Shown here: in pieces, positions 52,201-60,808 of the stretch
Position numbering within the stretch: the stretch's first letter is position 1
Layout: the number at the start of each line of letters is the position of its first letter
Source of the DNA: CAZQQN01 sp964549595
GTDB lineage: Bacteria; Bacteroidota; Bacteroidia; CAILMK01; CAYYUA01
DNA: 64,000 bases
Assembly (NCBI GenBank): GCA_964549595.1
Contig: CAZJWK010000003.1
Span: 1-64,000, forward strand
Direction of reading: 5' to 3'
The notes under the pieces: generated by a model
The model's input: only the letters and a program-made list of their open reading frames with translations
Database searches by the model: none
What the model was told of the DNA's origin: nothing
Made by a program: the position numbers and the translations under genes

Positions 52201-52603
52201 TAGCCTCCACTTGCTCATTTTCCTTGAAACGTCTGGCGGTTTCCTTCATCACAGCAAAAACTTCCGGGAGCAATTGTTCCAATATTTCTTCCAAGTATTT
52301 ATCCCGTTCCTTCTCCAGTCGATCCAGCTCTTCGTAAATCTTTTCTTTTTCTTCAGGGTGCATATCCGGGTTTTCATCCATTTGAGTCCGGTAATCCTTC
52401 ATTTCCTTATCAATATCACCCAGGTAATCCTTTATGCGGCTTTTGAATTCATCCGTTTTTTGCCTCAGCTCATCATTGGTCAGGGATTCCAAAGCCTCAA
52501 ACTGTTCGTTTATCTGATGCACAATGGGCTGTATAGCCTTTATATCCCGCTCAGATTTGCTACCGAAAAGCTTGGCCATTATGTTCGTTATGAAATTGCT
52601 CAT
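49259..52603 (-). CDS. secA: Preprotein translocase ATPase SecA
   Basis: SecA drives post-translational export through SecYEG. The 1114 residues are longer than the E. coli protein (about 900), as is usual in Bacteroidota, because of insertions in the NBD1/PPXD region. The Walker A motif MATGEGKTL is at residues 195-203, the DEAD-type box is MIDEVDSVLIDDARTPL, and the second nucleotide site shows TNMAGRGTDIKLGEGV and RQLRGRAGRQGDPG. The C-terminal metal-binding SEC-C motif is NEPCPCGSGKKYKHCHG. deoC follows 2 nt after its stop. Upstream 196 nt to the beta-propeller gene hold no clear promoter match. Confidence 0.98.
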   Translation of the reverse strand: MSNFITNIMAKLFGSKSERDIKAIQPIVHQINEQFEALESLTNDELRQKTDEFKSRIKDYLGDIDKEMKDYRTQMDENPDMHPEEKEKIYEELDRLEKERDKYLEEILEQLLPEVFAVMKETARRFKENEQVEATANELDRELAAEHEHIKIEGDKVLYDTEWDAAGIPINWDMVHFDVQLIGGIVLHQGKIAEMATGEGKTLVSTLPAYLNALSGHAVHIVTVNDFLARRDSKWNGPLYNFLGITVDCIEHFSANSEGRRKAYQADIVYGTNNEFGFDYLRDNMARSTEDIVQRKHHFAMIDEVDSVLIDDARTPLVISGPTETSDKDQEKFYELKPKVEKLINAQKDYVNKALTNAKKAIKENTIENMKETDEGSMELLRAYRGLPRNKALIKYLSEPGVKAFLQKVENHFMQDQGKEMHKVDENLFFTIDEKNNNVELTDKGIELISKETEESDFFVMPNVGEQMAEIERAEMSDEEKTRKKDELMRDFAVKSERIHTINQLLKAYTLFEVDVDYILSEGKVKIVDEQTGRVLEGRRYSDGLHQAIEAKENVQVESSTQTYASVTLQNYFRMYHKLSGMTGTAETEAGEFMEIYGLDVVVIPTHMPVVREDKDDMVYKTKREKYNAVTEEVERLVNAGRPVLVGTTSVEVSELLSRMLKRQGLKHNVLNAKHHQREAEIVSEAGQPGAITIATNMAGRGTDIKLGEGVVEAGGLAIVGTERHEARRVDRQLRGRAGRQGDPGSSQFFVSLEDNLMRLFGSEKIAKYMDRMGLEEGEVIQHSWVSGSIEKAQKKVEQNNFGIRKRLLEYDDVTNNQREVIYKKRRNALYGDRLAVDLNHMTEDLCEEIIGNYQPFSDYEGMKMEVLRVFASDLPFTEEEMLNSKQEELTQQLYRHISDAYRSKTERIRQKAYPVIKDVYEQKGQQIENIVAPFSDGEKQVQVTTNLKKAYETEARQVILDFEKMTTLSIIDDAWKEHLREIDELKQSVQNAVYEQKDPLLVYKFESFKLFQQMLAKVNRDVLSLLAKADIVTDDSEDVKEAKEAPSKKGDMDQLQTSRTNDYPDAAPQGETSTNAEGGAKQEPVRVGEKTGRNEPCPCGSGKKYKHCHGKNE

Positions 52604-52799
52604 TTTTGGTAATTATACTTTTGTAACCGTTTAAAACCGTTTCAAAAATAACAATGCCTAAACGAAAGAAAGCCATTCAAAGCATTTTTCGTTATAAGCA
52701 TTTCATTTCTTGCTAATTAATGAATCCAACCCCATCAATGTTCCTGAAAACGATACAAACATTGTAACCTGCCTTTCATTAAGTCAGGGCTTGGTTTTG
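52604..52799. other. Spacer between secA and the T9SS propeller gene
   Basis: 196 nt with no gene. It has repeated CCGTTT near 52628 and 52638 and no clear terminator hairpin for the propeller gene. The secA promoter should lie here but I see no consensus match on the minus strand. Confidence 0.35.
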
Positions 52800-55340
52800 T
52801 CATTGTAGAATGATTCGCTCCAAAAAAGCATTTTCGGGAGCCTTAACCTTAAGGAAATAAGTACCACTCGGTAAGGGTTCCATCTTAATCTGGGGCTGTC
52901 TGCTGTCGGTCAGTGAGAACTCCTTAATCTTATTGCCTTTCACGTCATAAAGGGTGCCTTTAGCCTTTTTATCCTGGTCTTCGAATGGAATCCGAATATT
53001 AAGCTTACCTGAAGTAGGATTCGGGAATACCTTAAATTGCTTAACTTCCGGTTTATTGGTTGTATCAGGGGGTTTTTCATCGTTACCTTTTTTATAATCC
53101 GGCAGGCTGGCTTCCCATATTCCCCGTCCGTGTGTATAAATGAACAAATTTTTATCGGTTCTCCTAAGCCGCAAATCATAAATGGACACATTAGGAATGG
53201 ATTTTTCTTTAACCCAATGCTTGCCCTGATCGTGGGTAACATAAAGCCCGAAGTCCGTGCCTGCAATGAGAAAGGAGTCAGGTTTTTGGGGGTGAATAGC
53301 AAGGCTATTGACCGGTAAAAACGTTGGCAGATCCCCATGAATCGATTGCCACTCGGGCTCTTCCGACATGGCCTTTGTGATTCTCCAAATGCGAGGCTCA
53401 TCTTCCAGATTGCTAAAGCCGCCATAAAGGATTGAAGAATCCTCAGGATGGATTTTCAAGGCTCGCAAAAAATGACCGGTAACCTCCCTGGGCACGGAAC
53501 GAGTCAAATCCACCTCATCCCCTGGTTTGCTATTAAGGGGATCGGTCATTCGATAAAAAAGTGCGTTATTCCCGTGCATAAAAAGCACGGGGTTTTGGTC
53601 GCGAGAGATGGCTGTATTGTAAGAAGTTCCGAAAATTAACTGATCGGTTAAAGGTTTCCAGTCCTCTGCATGGTTGGTTGTAATCCAAACCTTTTCCTTG
53701 GTGGTAAAATAAAGTTGGTTCTCAGCGGCCGGATTGATTTCAAACGGGTTAATAAACCAAACCTGGTCATCTATTCGCCCGTCAGAATTGCGATCCATAT
53801 CCCGGTAAGCCCTCCGGAAATAAGGATTGCGGTCAGTCATGTTGGTTGTTTTGAAAATTACGCCGTTCTGTTGTGAAGCATAACCAGTGTCCGGATGGGA
53901 TTGGTTTACCACGCAATATGCCCCATCACCCCCAAGATAACTTCTGAACTTTCTATTGGCAGTATTCTCCCAATCAAAACCCTGAGTCCCATTATCCTGG
54001 GTTCCTCCTATGACTTTATTGGTATCCGGGAAATAATGGCCAGTGTAGAATTGACTTACCCTGTAACCTTCATTGAGGTTTATTGGGTTTTCGTTGTTTA
54101 GGTTAGCCCATTTATAACCGTAAATCCCACCATCGTTGCCCATTAAAAAACGATCCGGGTTATTCGGAAAATGGGTTATTTTATGAATGTCTACATGAGA
54201 TTCGGCCACTTTTTTCCAGGAATTTCCGCCATCTTTAGAAAAAACAGCATCCACACATCCCGTTATGACATAATCCGGGTTATCAGGCTTTACTTCCAGG
54301 GCTAATGCATAATTGGATTGAAAGAACTCATAGTCAGGGTTATCATCAGGATTTCTTACTTGTTGCCAATTTTTACCCTTATCCGTACTTTTCCAAAGGC
54401 CTTTTAAACCATTCCCCCTTGCGTTTTTTGAAAAAACAGCATACATCACTTCAGGATTTTGCTGGCAATAAGCCATTTCTACCCTCGCAAAACTTCCGTT
54501 TGGAAAGGCATTGTTTACTTTCCTGTAAGGGGGCTTGCCATTTTCGGATTTAAAAATACCCCTGCCATAAACAGTAATAAAGACGGTAGAATCGGGTAAT
54601 ACTTCTACATCTGTTACGGCATTCACTCCATCAAAAACTTCAACCAATTGCTTCCCGCTGTCACTAAACCGGAAAAAACCGCCGTTTTCAGTGGCCGCAT
54701 AAAAAACACCGGCTTGGTTTGGGGCAGTTTTAATGTTCCATACGGATTGGAATGAGTCATTCAGGGTATTGGGCAAAGGTTGAAAGGAATTACCGCCATC
54801 CAGGGAGCGGAAAATTCCTTCTCCCGGCACTTCTGACGAGCTTCCGATGGCCTCACCGGTACCATAGTAAACAACATTGGAATTTTGATGACTTTGGGCA
54901 AGGGTCATAACACTTAAATTAGAAGCCAGATCATTCTGGGGCTTCCAGGTCTTTCCCCCGTCCCGAGATTGCCACAAACCACCGGAAACGCTACCAGCAA
55001 AAATGTGCTTGGGGTCATCATGATCGATCAAAATGGCCCTTGTCCTTCCACCAAGGGAAAAGGGACCCAATTCCCTGATACCACCCAAATGGGTTGAATC
55101 GGTTCGCTTTTGAGTAATCTGTTCTTCATAATGCCAGCGATTGAGAAGCCCCGAAGGAATTTTGCCTTCATCATTGCTTTTCATGGCCATGTACTGATCA
55201 TGCCAGCCAGGATTATGCCTCGGATGGTCAACTTGCTTTTCAGGTTTTTTAGCATTTTTAAAAAAATGATCTGCTGTCAACCAGGCTCCCAAAACAAATA
55301 ATGAAGCCATCAGGGTCAGGAGATTGTTTATTCTAAGCAT
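52800..55340 (-). CDS. Large T9SS-exported BNR/VPS10-like beta-propeller protein
   Basis: An 846-residue protein from ATG 55340 with a signal peptide (NLLTLMASLFVLGAWLTA). The body consists of BNR/Asp-box repeats, such as SRDGGKTWKP, SLDGGNSFQP, STDKGKNWQQ, SKDGGNSWKK and THDQGKHWVK, which place it in the sortilin (VPS10) and WD40/YVTN-like propeller group often labelled glycosyl hydrolase. The C-terminal 85 residues (VFPNPTSGKLNIRIPFED, TLYDVKGNKIKEF, PSGTYFLKVKAPEN) are a T9SS type A sorting domain. It is thus surface-exposed or secreted. Propellers of this kind bind proteins or polysaccharides; no catalytic site is evident. It stands apart from its neighbours. Confidence 0.85.
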   Translation of the reverse strand: MLRINNLLTLMASLFVLGAWLTADHFFKNAKKPEKQVDHPRHNPGWHDQYMAMKSNDEGKIPSGLLNRWHYEEQITQKRTDSTHLGGIRELGPFSLGGRTRAILIDHDDPKHIFAGSVSGGLWQSRDGGKTWKPQNDLASNLSVMTLAQSHQNSNVVYYGTGEAIGSSSEVPGEGIFRSLDGGNSFQPLPNTLNDSFQSVWNIKTAPNQAGVFYAATENGGFFRFSDSGKQLVEVFDGVNAVTDVEVLPDSTVFITVYGRGIFKSENGKPPYRKVNNAFPNGSFARVEMAYCQQNPEVMYAVFSKNARGNGLKGLWKSTDKGKNWQQVRNPDDNPDYEFFQSNYALALEVKPDNPDYVITGCVDAVFSKDGGNSWKKVAESHVDIHKITHFPNNPDRFLMGNDGGIYGYKWANLNNENPINLNEGYRVSQFYTGHYFPDTNKVIGGTQDNGTQGFDWENTANRKFRSYLGGDGAYCVVNQSHPDTGYASQQNGVIFKTTNMTDRNPYFRRAYRDMDRNSDGRIDDQVWFINPFEINPAAENQLYFTTKEKVWITTNHAEDWKPLTDQLIFGTSYNTAISRDQNPVLFMHGNNALFYRMTDPLNSKPGDEVDLTRSVPREVTGHFLRALKIHPEDSSILYGGFSNLEDEPRIWRITKAMSEEPEWQSIHGDLPTFLPVNSLAIHPQKPDSFLIAGTDFGLYVTHDQGKHWVKEKSIPNVSIYDLRLRRTDKNLFIYTHGRGIWEASLPDYKKGNDEKPPDTTNKPEVKQFKVFPNPTSGKLNIRIPFEDQDKKAKGTLYDVKGNKIKEFSLTDSRQPQIKMEPLPSGTYFLKVKAPENAFLERIILQ

Positions 55341-55385
55341 GAAATACAAATTGCTGTAAGGAATGTTAGCAAATGTTTGCTCTTA

Positions 55386-55556
55386 TCAGCGCATGTCTTT
55401 TTCGAACAATTTTTGATCGGCTTCACCACCTTTTCCGCCAGGACCTTTTTTCCCGCCATTGGTGTCAGCGGTAGGGCAGCCCCTTTGACTGCACGCCCCT
55501 AAAAACATGGCTGAGGCTAATAAAAAGCAACTGGTAAGCCTAAGAATTTTTCGCAT
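55386..55556 (-). CDS. Small lipoprotein (56 residues)
   Basis: A frame too short for usual gene calls but convincing. ATG 55556 opens MRKILRLTSCFLLASAMFLG with lipobox FLGAC, Cys22 as lipid anchor, then SQRGCPTAD, a Gly/Lys-rich stretch (GGKKGPGGKGG) and an acidic tail EADQKLFEKDMR, ending at TGA 55386-55388. The second cysteine in the C-x4-CP pattern is seen in small Bacteroidota lipoproteins of unknown role. It lies 45 nt upstream of the propeller gene on the same strand and could be cotranscribed with it. Confidence 0.7.
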   Translation of the reverse strand: MRKILRLTSCFLLASAMFLGACSQRGCPTADTNGGKKGPGGKGGEADQKLFEKDMR

Positions 55557-55686
55557 AAAGCCGGAATATTTACCTATTAAATACAGAATAAAATTATAAA
55601 AAATTCCTTGGTTGTTTTAACTTTTTCTGACGGCACTTTTTACAGATTATCACCTTAATGTGGCAAAACAGACCTTTCCGGTTAAT

Positions 55687-56409
55687 CTAAAACAAGGTTA
55701 AACTACTGACTAAAAATCCCAGCACAAGAGCCATTGCCTGGTAAAGGGGAAATTGGTGCTTATCCTGAGCTTCCTGCAAAATCGTGGTGCTGATATGCAG
55801 GAATGCCCCTACCACAATTCCCAGAATGACCTCCGAAAAATAGCTTTGTTGCAGGATCGAATTCACCAGGAATAATTCACTTACCAAAGCCCCTAAAGGG
55901 GTCATTAAAGCAAAGAAGGTTAAAATCAAAAAGGCTTTTGTTTTTTGAAAACCATAATTCATAATGACCGTAAAAAGTACAAAGGCCGCCGGAATTTTGT
56001 GAAGCAGCACGCCAAAATACAAGGCGGAGTTTATACCGGGATTCAAATCAAAAGCATGGGAAAGCGGCATTCCTTCCATAAAAGCATGAATGACAAGGCC
56101 TATCGTAATACTCCAGGGGAACAGATGACTTGTGCTTGCTAAATGCATATGCCCATGTTCCAAACCCTTTGATAAACTTTCCAGGCCAATCTGGATCAAA
56201 AAACCGGCAACCACATACAAGCCCGGTTGTTGAGCAGTTGAAAATAAATGGGGAAAAAGCTTCAGAAGGGTTATGCCCAGTAAAAAAGCCCCGCTGAAAG
56301 TGAGGAAAAAATTGATAAACCGGTGCAGCGGTTTGCGAATGATGAAGAATAAAAGGCTTCCCGCAAGGGTGAGCCCAAACAGCAAAAGAAGGCTTAAGAA
56401 AAATTCCAT
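55687..56409 (-). CDS. ZIP-family metal transporter
   Basis: A 240-residue inner membrane protein with eight hydrophobic segments. Helix 4 carries GLVIHAFMEGMPLSHA and helix 5 HKIPAAFVLFTVIMNYG, the HxxxE-type and HK.P metal-binding motifs of ZIP transporters. The loop between helices 3 and 4 contains a His-rich stretch (EHGHMHLAS), as usual for the family. Zinc is the likely substrate, with iron or manganese possible. It has 42 nt to the PAP2 gene upstream on the same strand. No Zur or Fur site is evident upstream. Confidence 0.87.
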   Translation of the reverse strand: MEFFLSLLLLFGLTLAGSLLFFIIRKPLHRFINFFLTFSGAFLLGITLLKLFPHLFSTAQQPGLYVVAGFLIQIGLESLSKGLEHGHMHLASTSHLFPWSITIGLVIHAFMEGMPLSHAFDLNPGINSALYFGVLLHKIPAAFVLFTVIMNYGFQKTKAFLILTFFALMTPLGALVSELFLVNSILQQSYFSEVILGIVVGAFLHISTTILQEAQDKHQFPLYQAMALVLGFLVSSLTLF

Positions 56410-56451
56410 TGGGAAATCTCCTGATTCCTTTAATTAATTTGATTACAAAAT

Positions 56452-57012
56452 TCAGGGCCTGAACCCGGTAAAAGCCAAAGCCAAAAATCCCACGATTTTC
56501 CCAATGATAATACCCAGAATAGCCCCGCCAACGATGTCAAAAGGGTAATGAACCCCGACATAGATTTGCGAATAAGAAATCACAAAGGCCCAAAGGTAAG
56601 CGACCACAGAAACCCATATGAAACGCCTGCCGAACAAGGAAGCCAGAAAGGCTGAAAAAGCAAAATGGTTAGTGGCATGAGAGGAGGTGAAACTATAACC
56701 CGGACCGCAATGAACCAACAGGTTCACTTGAATAGCGGCATCATTGCAGGGTCTCTCCCTTTCTACCAAATGCTTGATAAGGGAACTGCTCATTTGGTCA
56801 CTAATGAGAATGGTAAGCCCGATAAAAAGCGTGATAACCAAACCCTCCATCTTGTAATTGATCCAAAGAAAAGCTAAAATGAAGACATATAGGGGGACCC
56901 AGATGTGTTTATCCCTTAAGATGGGTAGCAACCAATTGAAAAAAGCATTGGTAAACTCATCATTGATAAATTTAAATATCGCCTGGTCCCATTGGAGCAC
57001 TGTTTCAAGCAT
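56452..57012 (-). CDS. PAP2-family phosphatase
   Basis: A 186-residue integral membrane phosphatase. The three PAP2 motifs are present: KHLVERERPC (K-x6-RP), SFTSSHATNHFAFS (PSGH-like, with the His that protonates the leaving group) and SYSQIYVGVHYPFDIVGG (SRxxxxxHxxxD-like, nucleophilic His and Asp). Five or six hydrophobic segments surround them. Members dephosphorylate lipid phosphates such as undecaprenyl pyrophosphate or phosphatidic acid. The start overlaps the stop of the methyltransferase gene by 8 nt, so the two genes are coupled. The substrate cannot be told from sequence. Confidence 0.87.
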   Translation of the reverse strand: MLETVLQWDQAIFKFINDEFTNAFFNWLLPILRDKHIWVPLYVFILAFLWINYKMEGLVITLFIGLTILISDQMSSSLIKHLVERERPCNDAAIQVNLLVHCGPGYSFTSSHATNHFAFSAFLASLFGRRFIWVSVVAYLWAFVISYSQIYVGVHYPFDIVGGAILGIIIGKIVGFLALAFTGFRP

Positions 57013-57766
57013 GTCCCTGTTTTTCAGCTATGATTATTAATCGTTCGGAATGGCCAGGATCAAAACGGTCAAGGTCATAATTCCCAAAAAGCTTTTGAAT
57101 GGTAAAATTAGCTTCTTTCAGGTATTCTTCAAAATTTTCCAGCTCCAAAGCTCGGACTTTTTCCTTGAAATGATGGAATCTACCGTGATCATCAACCAAA
57201 ATTCGTTTTTTCACAAAGCCGTTTTCCGGGTACCTATTGATGTAAAAAGTTACACCATCCCGGTATTGGGTTTCAGTAGGCTTTAGGTTATTCAGGATGT
57301 AATGTACATTCATAAAATCCAGCACCAGCAAACCTCCGGGATTTAGGCTTGAGGCCACATTGTTCAGAACCTGCTGATGGGTCTCATCTTCCTCGAAATA
57401 ACCGAAGCTGGTAAAAAGGTTCAGGATCAGGTCAAATTTTCCGAGTTGAAAGGGTTTTTGCATATCGTGTTTGAAAAAGCGGAGGTTACTTCTCGCTTTA
57501 TGCTTAGCGGCTTTTATCTGGGCATCAGCAATGTCAAAACCCACCACTTCGTATCCTTGATCCGCCAAATAAGCAGCATGACGACCATTTCCGCAGGCCA
57601 TATCCAGAATCCTGGAATCAATGGATAACTGCAGGTATTTTAATAGATTACTAAGGAAATATTCGGCCTCACTTTCATCCCTGTCCTGGTAAAGCAAATG
57701 GTAATAAGGAGAATCGAACCATTCCTGAAACCAGGGATTGTCAATTTTGCCGGATCCTGTTAACAT
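57005..57766 (-). CDS. Class I SAM-dependent methyltransferase
   Basis: A 253-residue soluble methyltransferase. Motif I is LDMACGNGRHAAYLADQGYEVVGFDIA, quoted as DMACGNGRHAAYLA and VVGFDIA (SAM-binding glycine-rich loop and the acidic residue after beta 2). Motif II is FDLILNLFTSFGYFEEDET and motif III LNPGGLLVLDFMN. The N-terminal WFQEWFDSPYYHLLYQDRDE is shared with a group of uncharacterised bacterial methyltransferases. The start is placed at ATG 57766; a TTG 15 nt upstream is less likely. It overlaps the PAP2 gene by 8 nt. The methyl acceptor is unknown. Confidence 0.88.
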   Translation of the reverse strand: MLTGSGKIDNPWFQEWFDSPYYHLLYQDRDESEAEYFLSNLLKYLQLSIDSRILDMACGNGRHAAYLADQGYEVVGFDIADAQIKAAKHKARSNLRFFKHDMQKPFQLGKFDLILNLFTSFGYFEEDETHQQVLNNVASSLNPGGLLVLDFMNVHYILNNLKPTETQYRDGVTFYINRYPENGFVKKRILVDDHGRFHHFKEKVRALELENFEEYLKEANFTIQKLFGNYDLDRFDPGHSERLIIIAEKQGHA

Positions 57767-58125
57767 GCAGCAAAGGTACAAACACGTGTTATAACATAAA
57801 ACGCTTCCGGGGAAAAGCCTTATTTTCCCTATAGCCTTGATTTAGCACTTACTTGGTATAATGTTTATTTAACTTATTTACCGTTCCTTTTAGCTCAGTC
57901 ATTGTTTTTTTGATGATTATCCCTAAACTTTTTGGAGAGCCATCCTTAGACCAAATAAACCCAGTAATTTATGGAATGACCCTCGCTCAAAAACAAGCTT
58001 TTCATTGCTGTGAAGGGTAACAAGTAAAAAATTTGCCTGAATTTAGCATAAATGTTGCAATTAGTTATCAGCACATTATTTTTGGTCGCTTAACAAAAAC
58101 GCTTTTATACCCAAAACATCCTGTC
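57767..58125. other. Divergent intergenic region upstream of the PIG-L gene
   Basis: About 360 nt without a gene. It holds the palindrome AACACGTGTT (57781-57790), an AT-rich stretch and a good promoter candidate for the PIG-L gene (58055-58084). No tRNA or small coding frame is seen. Confidence 0.5.
58055..58084 (+). promoter_or_regulatory. Candidate Bacteroidota-type promoter for the PIG-L cassette
   Basis: TTG (58055-58057, as GTTG) is followed after 19 nt by TATTTTTG (58077-58084), an exact TAnnTTTG match. The predicted start near 58090 gives a leader of about 36 nt before ATG 58126 and excludes the TTG at 58033 as the coding start. Confidence 0.55.
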
Positions 58126-60630
58126 ATGAAAAGTTTAAAACTATTAATTACTCTATTGATTTTTAGCGCCCTAATTTTTCTCAATACAACCCAAGCCCAA
58201 TACCATAAAGACTACAAGGCCATGAATTCGGGGGAAATACAATCCCTCCTGCAAAAGGCGAACAACCTTGGGACAGTACTTTATTTAGCGGCACACCCGG
58301 ATGACGAAAATACCAGTCTAATTGCCTACCTGGCCAATGAAAAAAATGTCCGGACAGGCTATTTATCCTTAAATCGCGGTGACGGGGGCCAAAACCTGAT
58401 CGGCTCTGAAAAAGGCAAAGCCTTAGGTGTGTTAAGAACCCATGAATTGCTTGGTGCCAGATCAGAAGATAAAGGTTTACAGTTTTTTACCAGGGCTAAT
58501 GATTTTGGTTTTTCCAAAACCACGGAGGAAACCTTATCCATGTGGGGAAAGCAAAAAGTCCTTTCCGATGTGGTATGGGTTATTCGAAAAGTAAAACCCG
58601 ATGTGATTATCACGCGCTTCCCGGCTTCAGGATATGAAGGGGCCCATGGTCATCACACTGCTTCAGCGGAATTGGCCCGGAAAGCGTTTAAAGCAGCCGG
58701 TAAAAAGGATCGATTTGCCGAACAATTGGATAAGGTAAATCCCTGGCAACCCAAACGGCTATTATTCAATACATCCACTTATTTTTATCGTGGTAAAGAG
58801 GAATCGATTGACTCCAATGCCATGATAACCGTTAACATTGGTAAATTCAACCCCTTATTAGGTCATTCATACACGGAGCTGGGCGCATTAAGCAGTAGTC
58901 ATCATAAAAGTCAAGGCTTTGGAGAAGCACCTGATCGCGGTGGAAAGCTTATTTTTCTGGACCATACCATGGGTGATAAAGCCAATCGGGGGATTCTTGA
59001 CGGGATAAACACCAACTGGAGCCGATTGAAAAATGGCGGTAAGGTAGGCAAGCATTTGAACAAGGCGCTCAAAAATTACAAACCCTCAACTCCCGAAAAA
59101 ATCATTCCCCACTTGCTAAAAGCCTTCAAGGCCTTAGACCGGTTGAAAAATGACCATTGGCGTAGCATTAAAAAACACCAAATCAAAAAGTTGATATTGG
59201 CAGCCAACGGTTGCTGGTTTGATGCCCGGGCTGAAAGGGATTATGGAGTACCTGGAAGCCAGGTAGAAGTCGAGGCCAAATTCCTTAAAAGAAACAACTA
59301 TGACTTGACGGTTGAGCAGGTTGAATTTCCTTTTGGGAAGACCCTGAATGTTAACCAGTCAATAAAATCCCTCCAACCTTTTGAAGCCAAGCAAAAAATC
59401 ACCATACCGAAACGAACCCATTTTACCCATCCCTATTGGCTACGGAAACCCATGATTAGTGAAGGCATGTACCGGGTCGATCAACAATCCCTCATTGGGC
59501 TACCCAAGACCCCTACACCCATGAAGGTCACTTACACAATAAGTATAGAAGATGTTACCCTGGAAATTTCCAAACCCGTTCGTTATCGGTGGGAAGACAG
59601 GGTTGAAGGGGAACGTTACAAGCCTTTTGAAATAGGGCCTCCGGTCACTTTATCCCTTTCAAGCAACGTCAGGTTATTTCCCAATAAACTTCCAAGGAAG
59701 GTCTCATTGACCGTGAAAGCCCATAAAAAGCAAGTTGAAGGAGAAGTAGGCCTGAACTTACCCAAAGGATGGCAAGCAGAGCCTAAAAGCCATTCGGTTA
59801 ATATAGAAGAAAAAGAAGCCGTGGAAAAACTTCGATTCAAGGTCATTCCACCCGAAAAATCTTCCGAGGGTAATTTAAAGGCTTATTTCAAAAATGAAAA
59901 TGGCCGTACCGGCCGTGAAATGATCACCATTAATTACGACCATATACCTACCCAAACCCTTTTCCCAAAAGCGAATATGAAGCTGATCCGTGAAAATATT
60001 GACAAAAAGGGGAAGGAGATTGGTTACATTATGGGAACAGGGGACGATGTGCCTAAAGCTTTGCGCCAAATGAGCTATGACATCACTATGATCAATGAAG
60101 ACAATTTTGAAGCCCTTGATTTGAGTCAATTTGACGCCATTGTTATTGGCGTTAGGGCCTACAACACTCAGAAATGGCTCACCTACAAGCATGATGCTTT
60201 AATGGATTATGTTAAAAACGGGGGTAACTTGGTTACCCAATACAATAAAAGCCGTAACCTTTTAACAGAAGCAATAGGCCCTTATCCCTTCAAAATATCC
60301 GATAAGCGTGTGACTGTGGAAAAAGCGCCGGTAAAATTGCTCAAACCTGAGCATCCTTTGCTTAATAAACCCAATGACATTACCCAGAAAGATTTTGAAG
60401 GATGGGTTCAGGAAAGGGGCCTGTATTTTCCGGGTAAGTGGAATGAAAAATACACGCCCCTTTTAAGCAGCCGCGACCCCGGTGAGGACCCTTTAAAAGG
60501 CGGATTGCTATTTACAGAACATGGAGATGGCGCATTCATATACACCGGTTATGCTTTCTTCAGGCAATTACCTGCCGGCATTCCGGGAGCTTATAAACTT
60601 TTCAGCAATATGGTTTCCTATGGCCACTGA
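58126..60630 (+). CDS. Exported PIG-L family deacetylase with C-terminal amidotransferase-like domain
   Basis: An 834-residue exported protein with signal peptide (LLITLLIFSALIFLNTTQAQ). The PIG-L/LmbE zinc deacetylase domain follows: AAHPDDENTSLIAYLA (His57, Asp59, Asp60) and GAHGHHTASAELARKAF with the third ligand region, spanning about residues 45-260. A middle beta-rich region of about 350 residues comes next, then a Rossmann-like domain near the C-terminus (QFDAIVIGVRAYNTQKWL, YVKNGGNLVTQYNKS) that resembles class I glutamine-amidotransferase or ThuA-like folds. PIG-L enzymes remove N-acetyl groups from sugars. The stop overlaps the next small gene by 11 nt. Substrate unknown. Confidence 0.85.
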   Translation: MKSLKLLITLLIFSALIFLNTTQAQYHKDYKAMNSGEIQSLLQKANNLGTVLYLAAHPDDENTSLIAYLANEKNVRTGYLSLNRGDGGQNLIGSEKGKALGVLRTHELLGARSEDKGLQFFTRANDFGFSKTTEETLSMWGKQKVLSDVVWVIRKVKPDVIITRFPASGYEGAHGHHTASAELARKAFKAAGKKDRFAEQLDKVNPWQPKRLLFNTSTYFYRGKEESIDSNAMITVNIGKFNPLLGHSYTELGALSSSHHKSQGFGEAPDRGGKLIFLDHTMGDKANRGILDGINTNWSRLKNGGKVGKHLNKALKNYKPSTPEKIIPHLLKAFKALDRLKNDHWRSIKKHQIKKLILAANGCWFDARAERDYGVPGSQVEVEAKFLKRNNYDLTVEQVEFPFGKTLNVNQSIKSLQPFEAKQKITIPKRTHFTHPYWLRKPMISEGMYRVDQQSLIGLPKTPTPMKVTYTISIEDVTLEISKPVRYRWEDRVEGERYKPFEIGPPVTLSLSSNVRLFPNKLPRKVSLTVKAHKKQVEGEVGLNLPKGWQAEPKSHSVNIEEKEAVEKLRFKVIPPEKSSEGNLKAYFKNENGRTGREMITINYDHIPTQTLFPKANMKLIRENIDKKGKEIGYIMGTGDDVPKALRQMSYDITMINEDNFEALDLSQFDAIVIGVRAYNTQKWLTYKHDALMDYVKNGGNLVTQYNKSRNLLTEAIGPYPFKISDKRVTVEKAPVKLLKPEHPLLNKPNDITQKDFEGWVQERGLYFPGKWNEKYTPLLSSRDPGEDPLKGGLLFTEHGDGAFIYTGYAFFRQLPAGIPGAYKLFSNMVSYGH

Positions 60631-60808
60631 GCAAGAACGAACCGACCAGGTCAAAAAAGAATATGACGCTTACGACAGGCGATCTGTTGAAAAAGAGGTG
60701 GAAAATCCCCCCCTTTTTAAAAGCTGGAATAACCTCTATGCTTTTGTTTTAGGTTTTTTTGGCTTATTAATCCTATTGTTTTACCTGTTTACAAAATGGT
60801 TTGAATGA
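60620..60808 (+). CDS. Small single-span membrane protein between the deacetylase and the symporter
   Basis: A 62-residue protein starting at ATG 60620. The N-terminal 40 residues are strongly charged (ATEQERTDQVKKEYDAYDRR and so on), and the C-terminal third is a single membrane helix (LYAFVLGFFGLLILLFYLF) ending TKWFE. The start overlaps the deacetylase stop by 11 nt, and its stop overlaps the symporter start by 4 nt (ATGA). Such a small one-helix protein next to a sodium:solute symporter may be an accessory subunit, as is known for some other transporters, but no family is recognised here. Confidence 0.7.
   Translation: MATEQERTDQVKKEYDAYDRRSVEKEVENPPLFKSWNNLYAFVLGFFGLLILLFYLFTKWFE

Noticed and set aside
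52571..52637. TACTTTTG box on the plus strand near 52620 as a promoter
   Set aside because: It points away from secA, and no plus-strand gene lies downstream.
52800..55340. Glycosyl hydrolase activity for the BNR propeller protein
   Set aside because: Asp-box repeats are present, but no sialidase Arg triad or other catalytic set is visible; only a propeller fold is supported.
57781..57790. Palindrome AACACGTGTT as a parS or regulator site
   Set aside because: Flanks do not fit parS (AA before the core instead of TT or TC), and a 10-nt palindrome alone is weak evidence.
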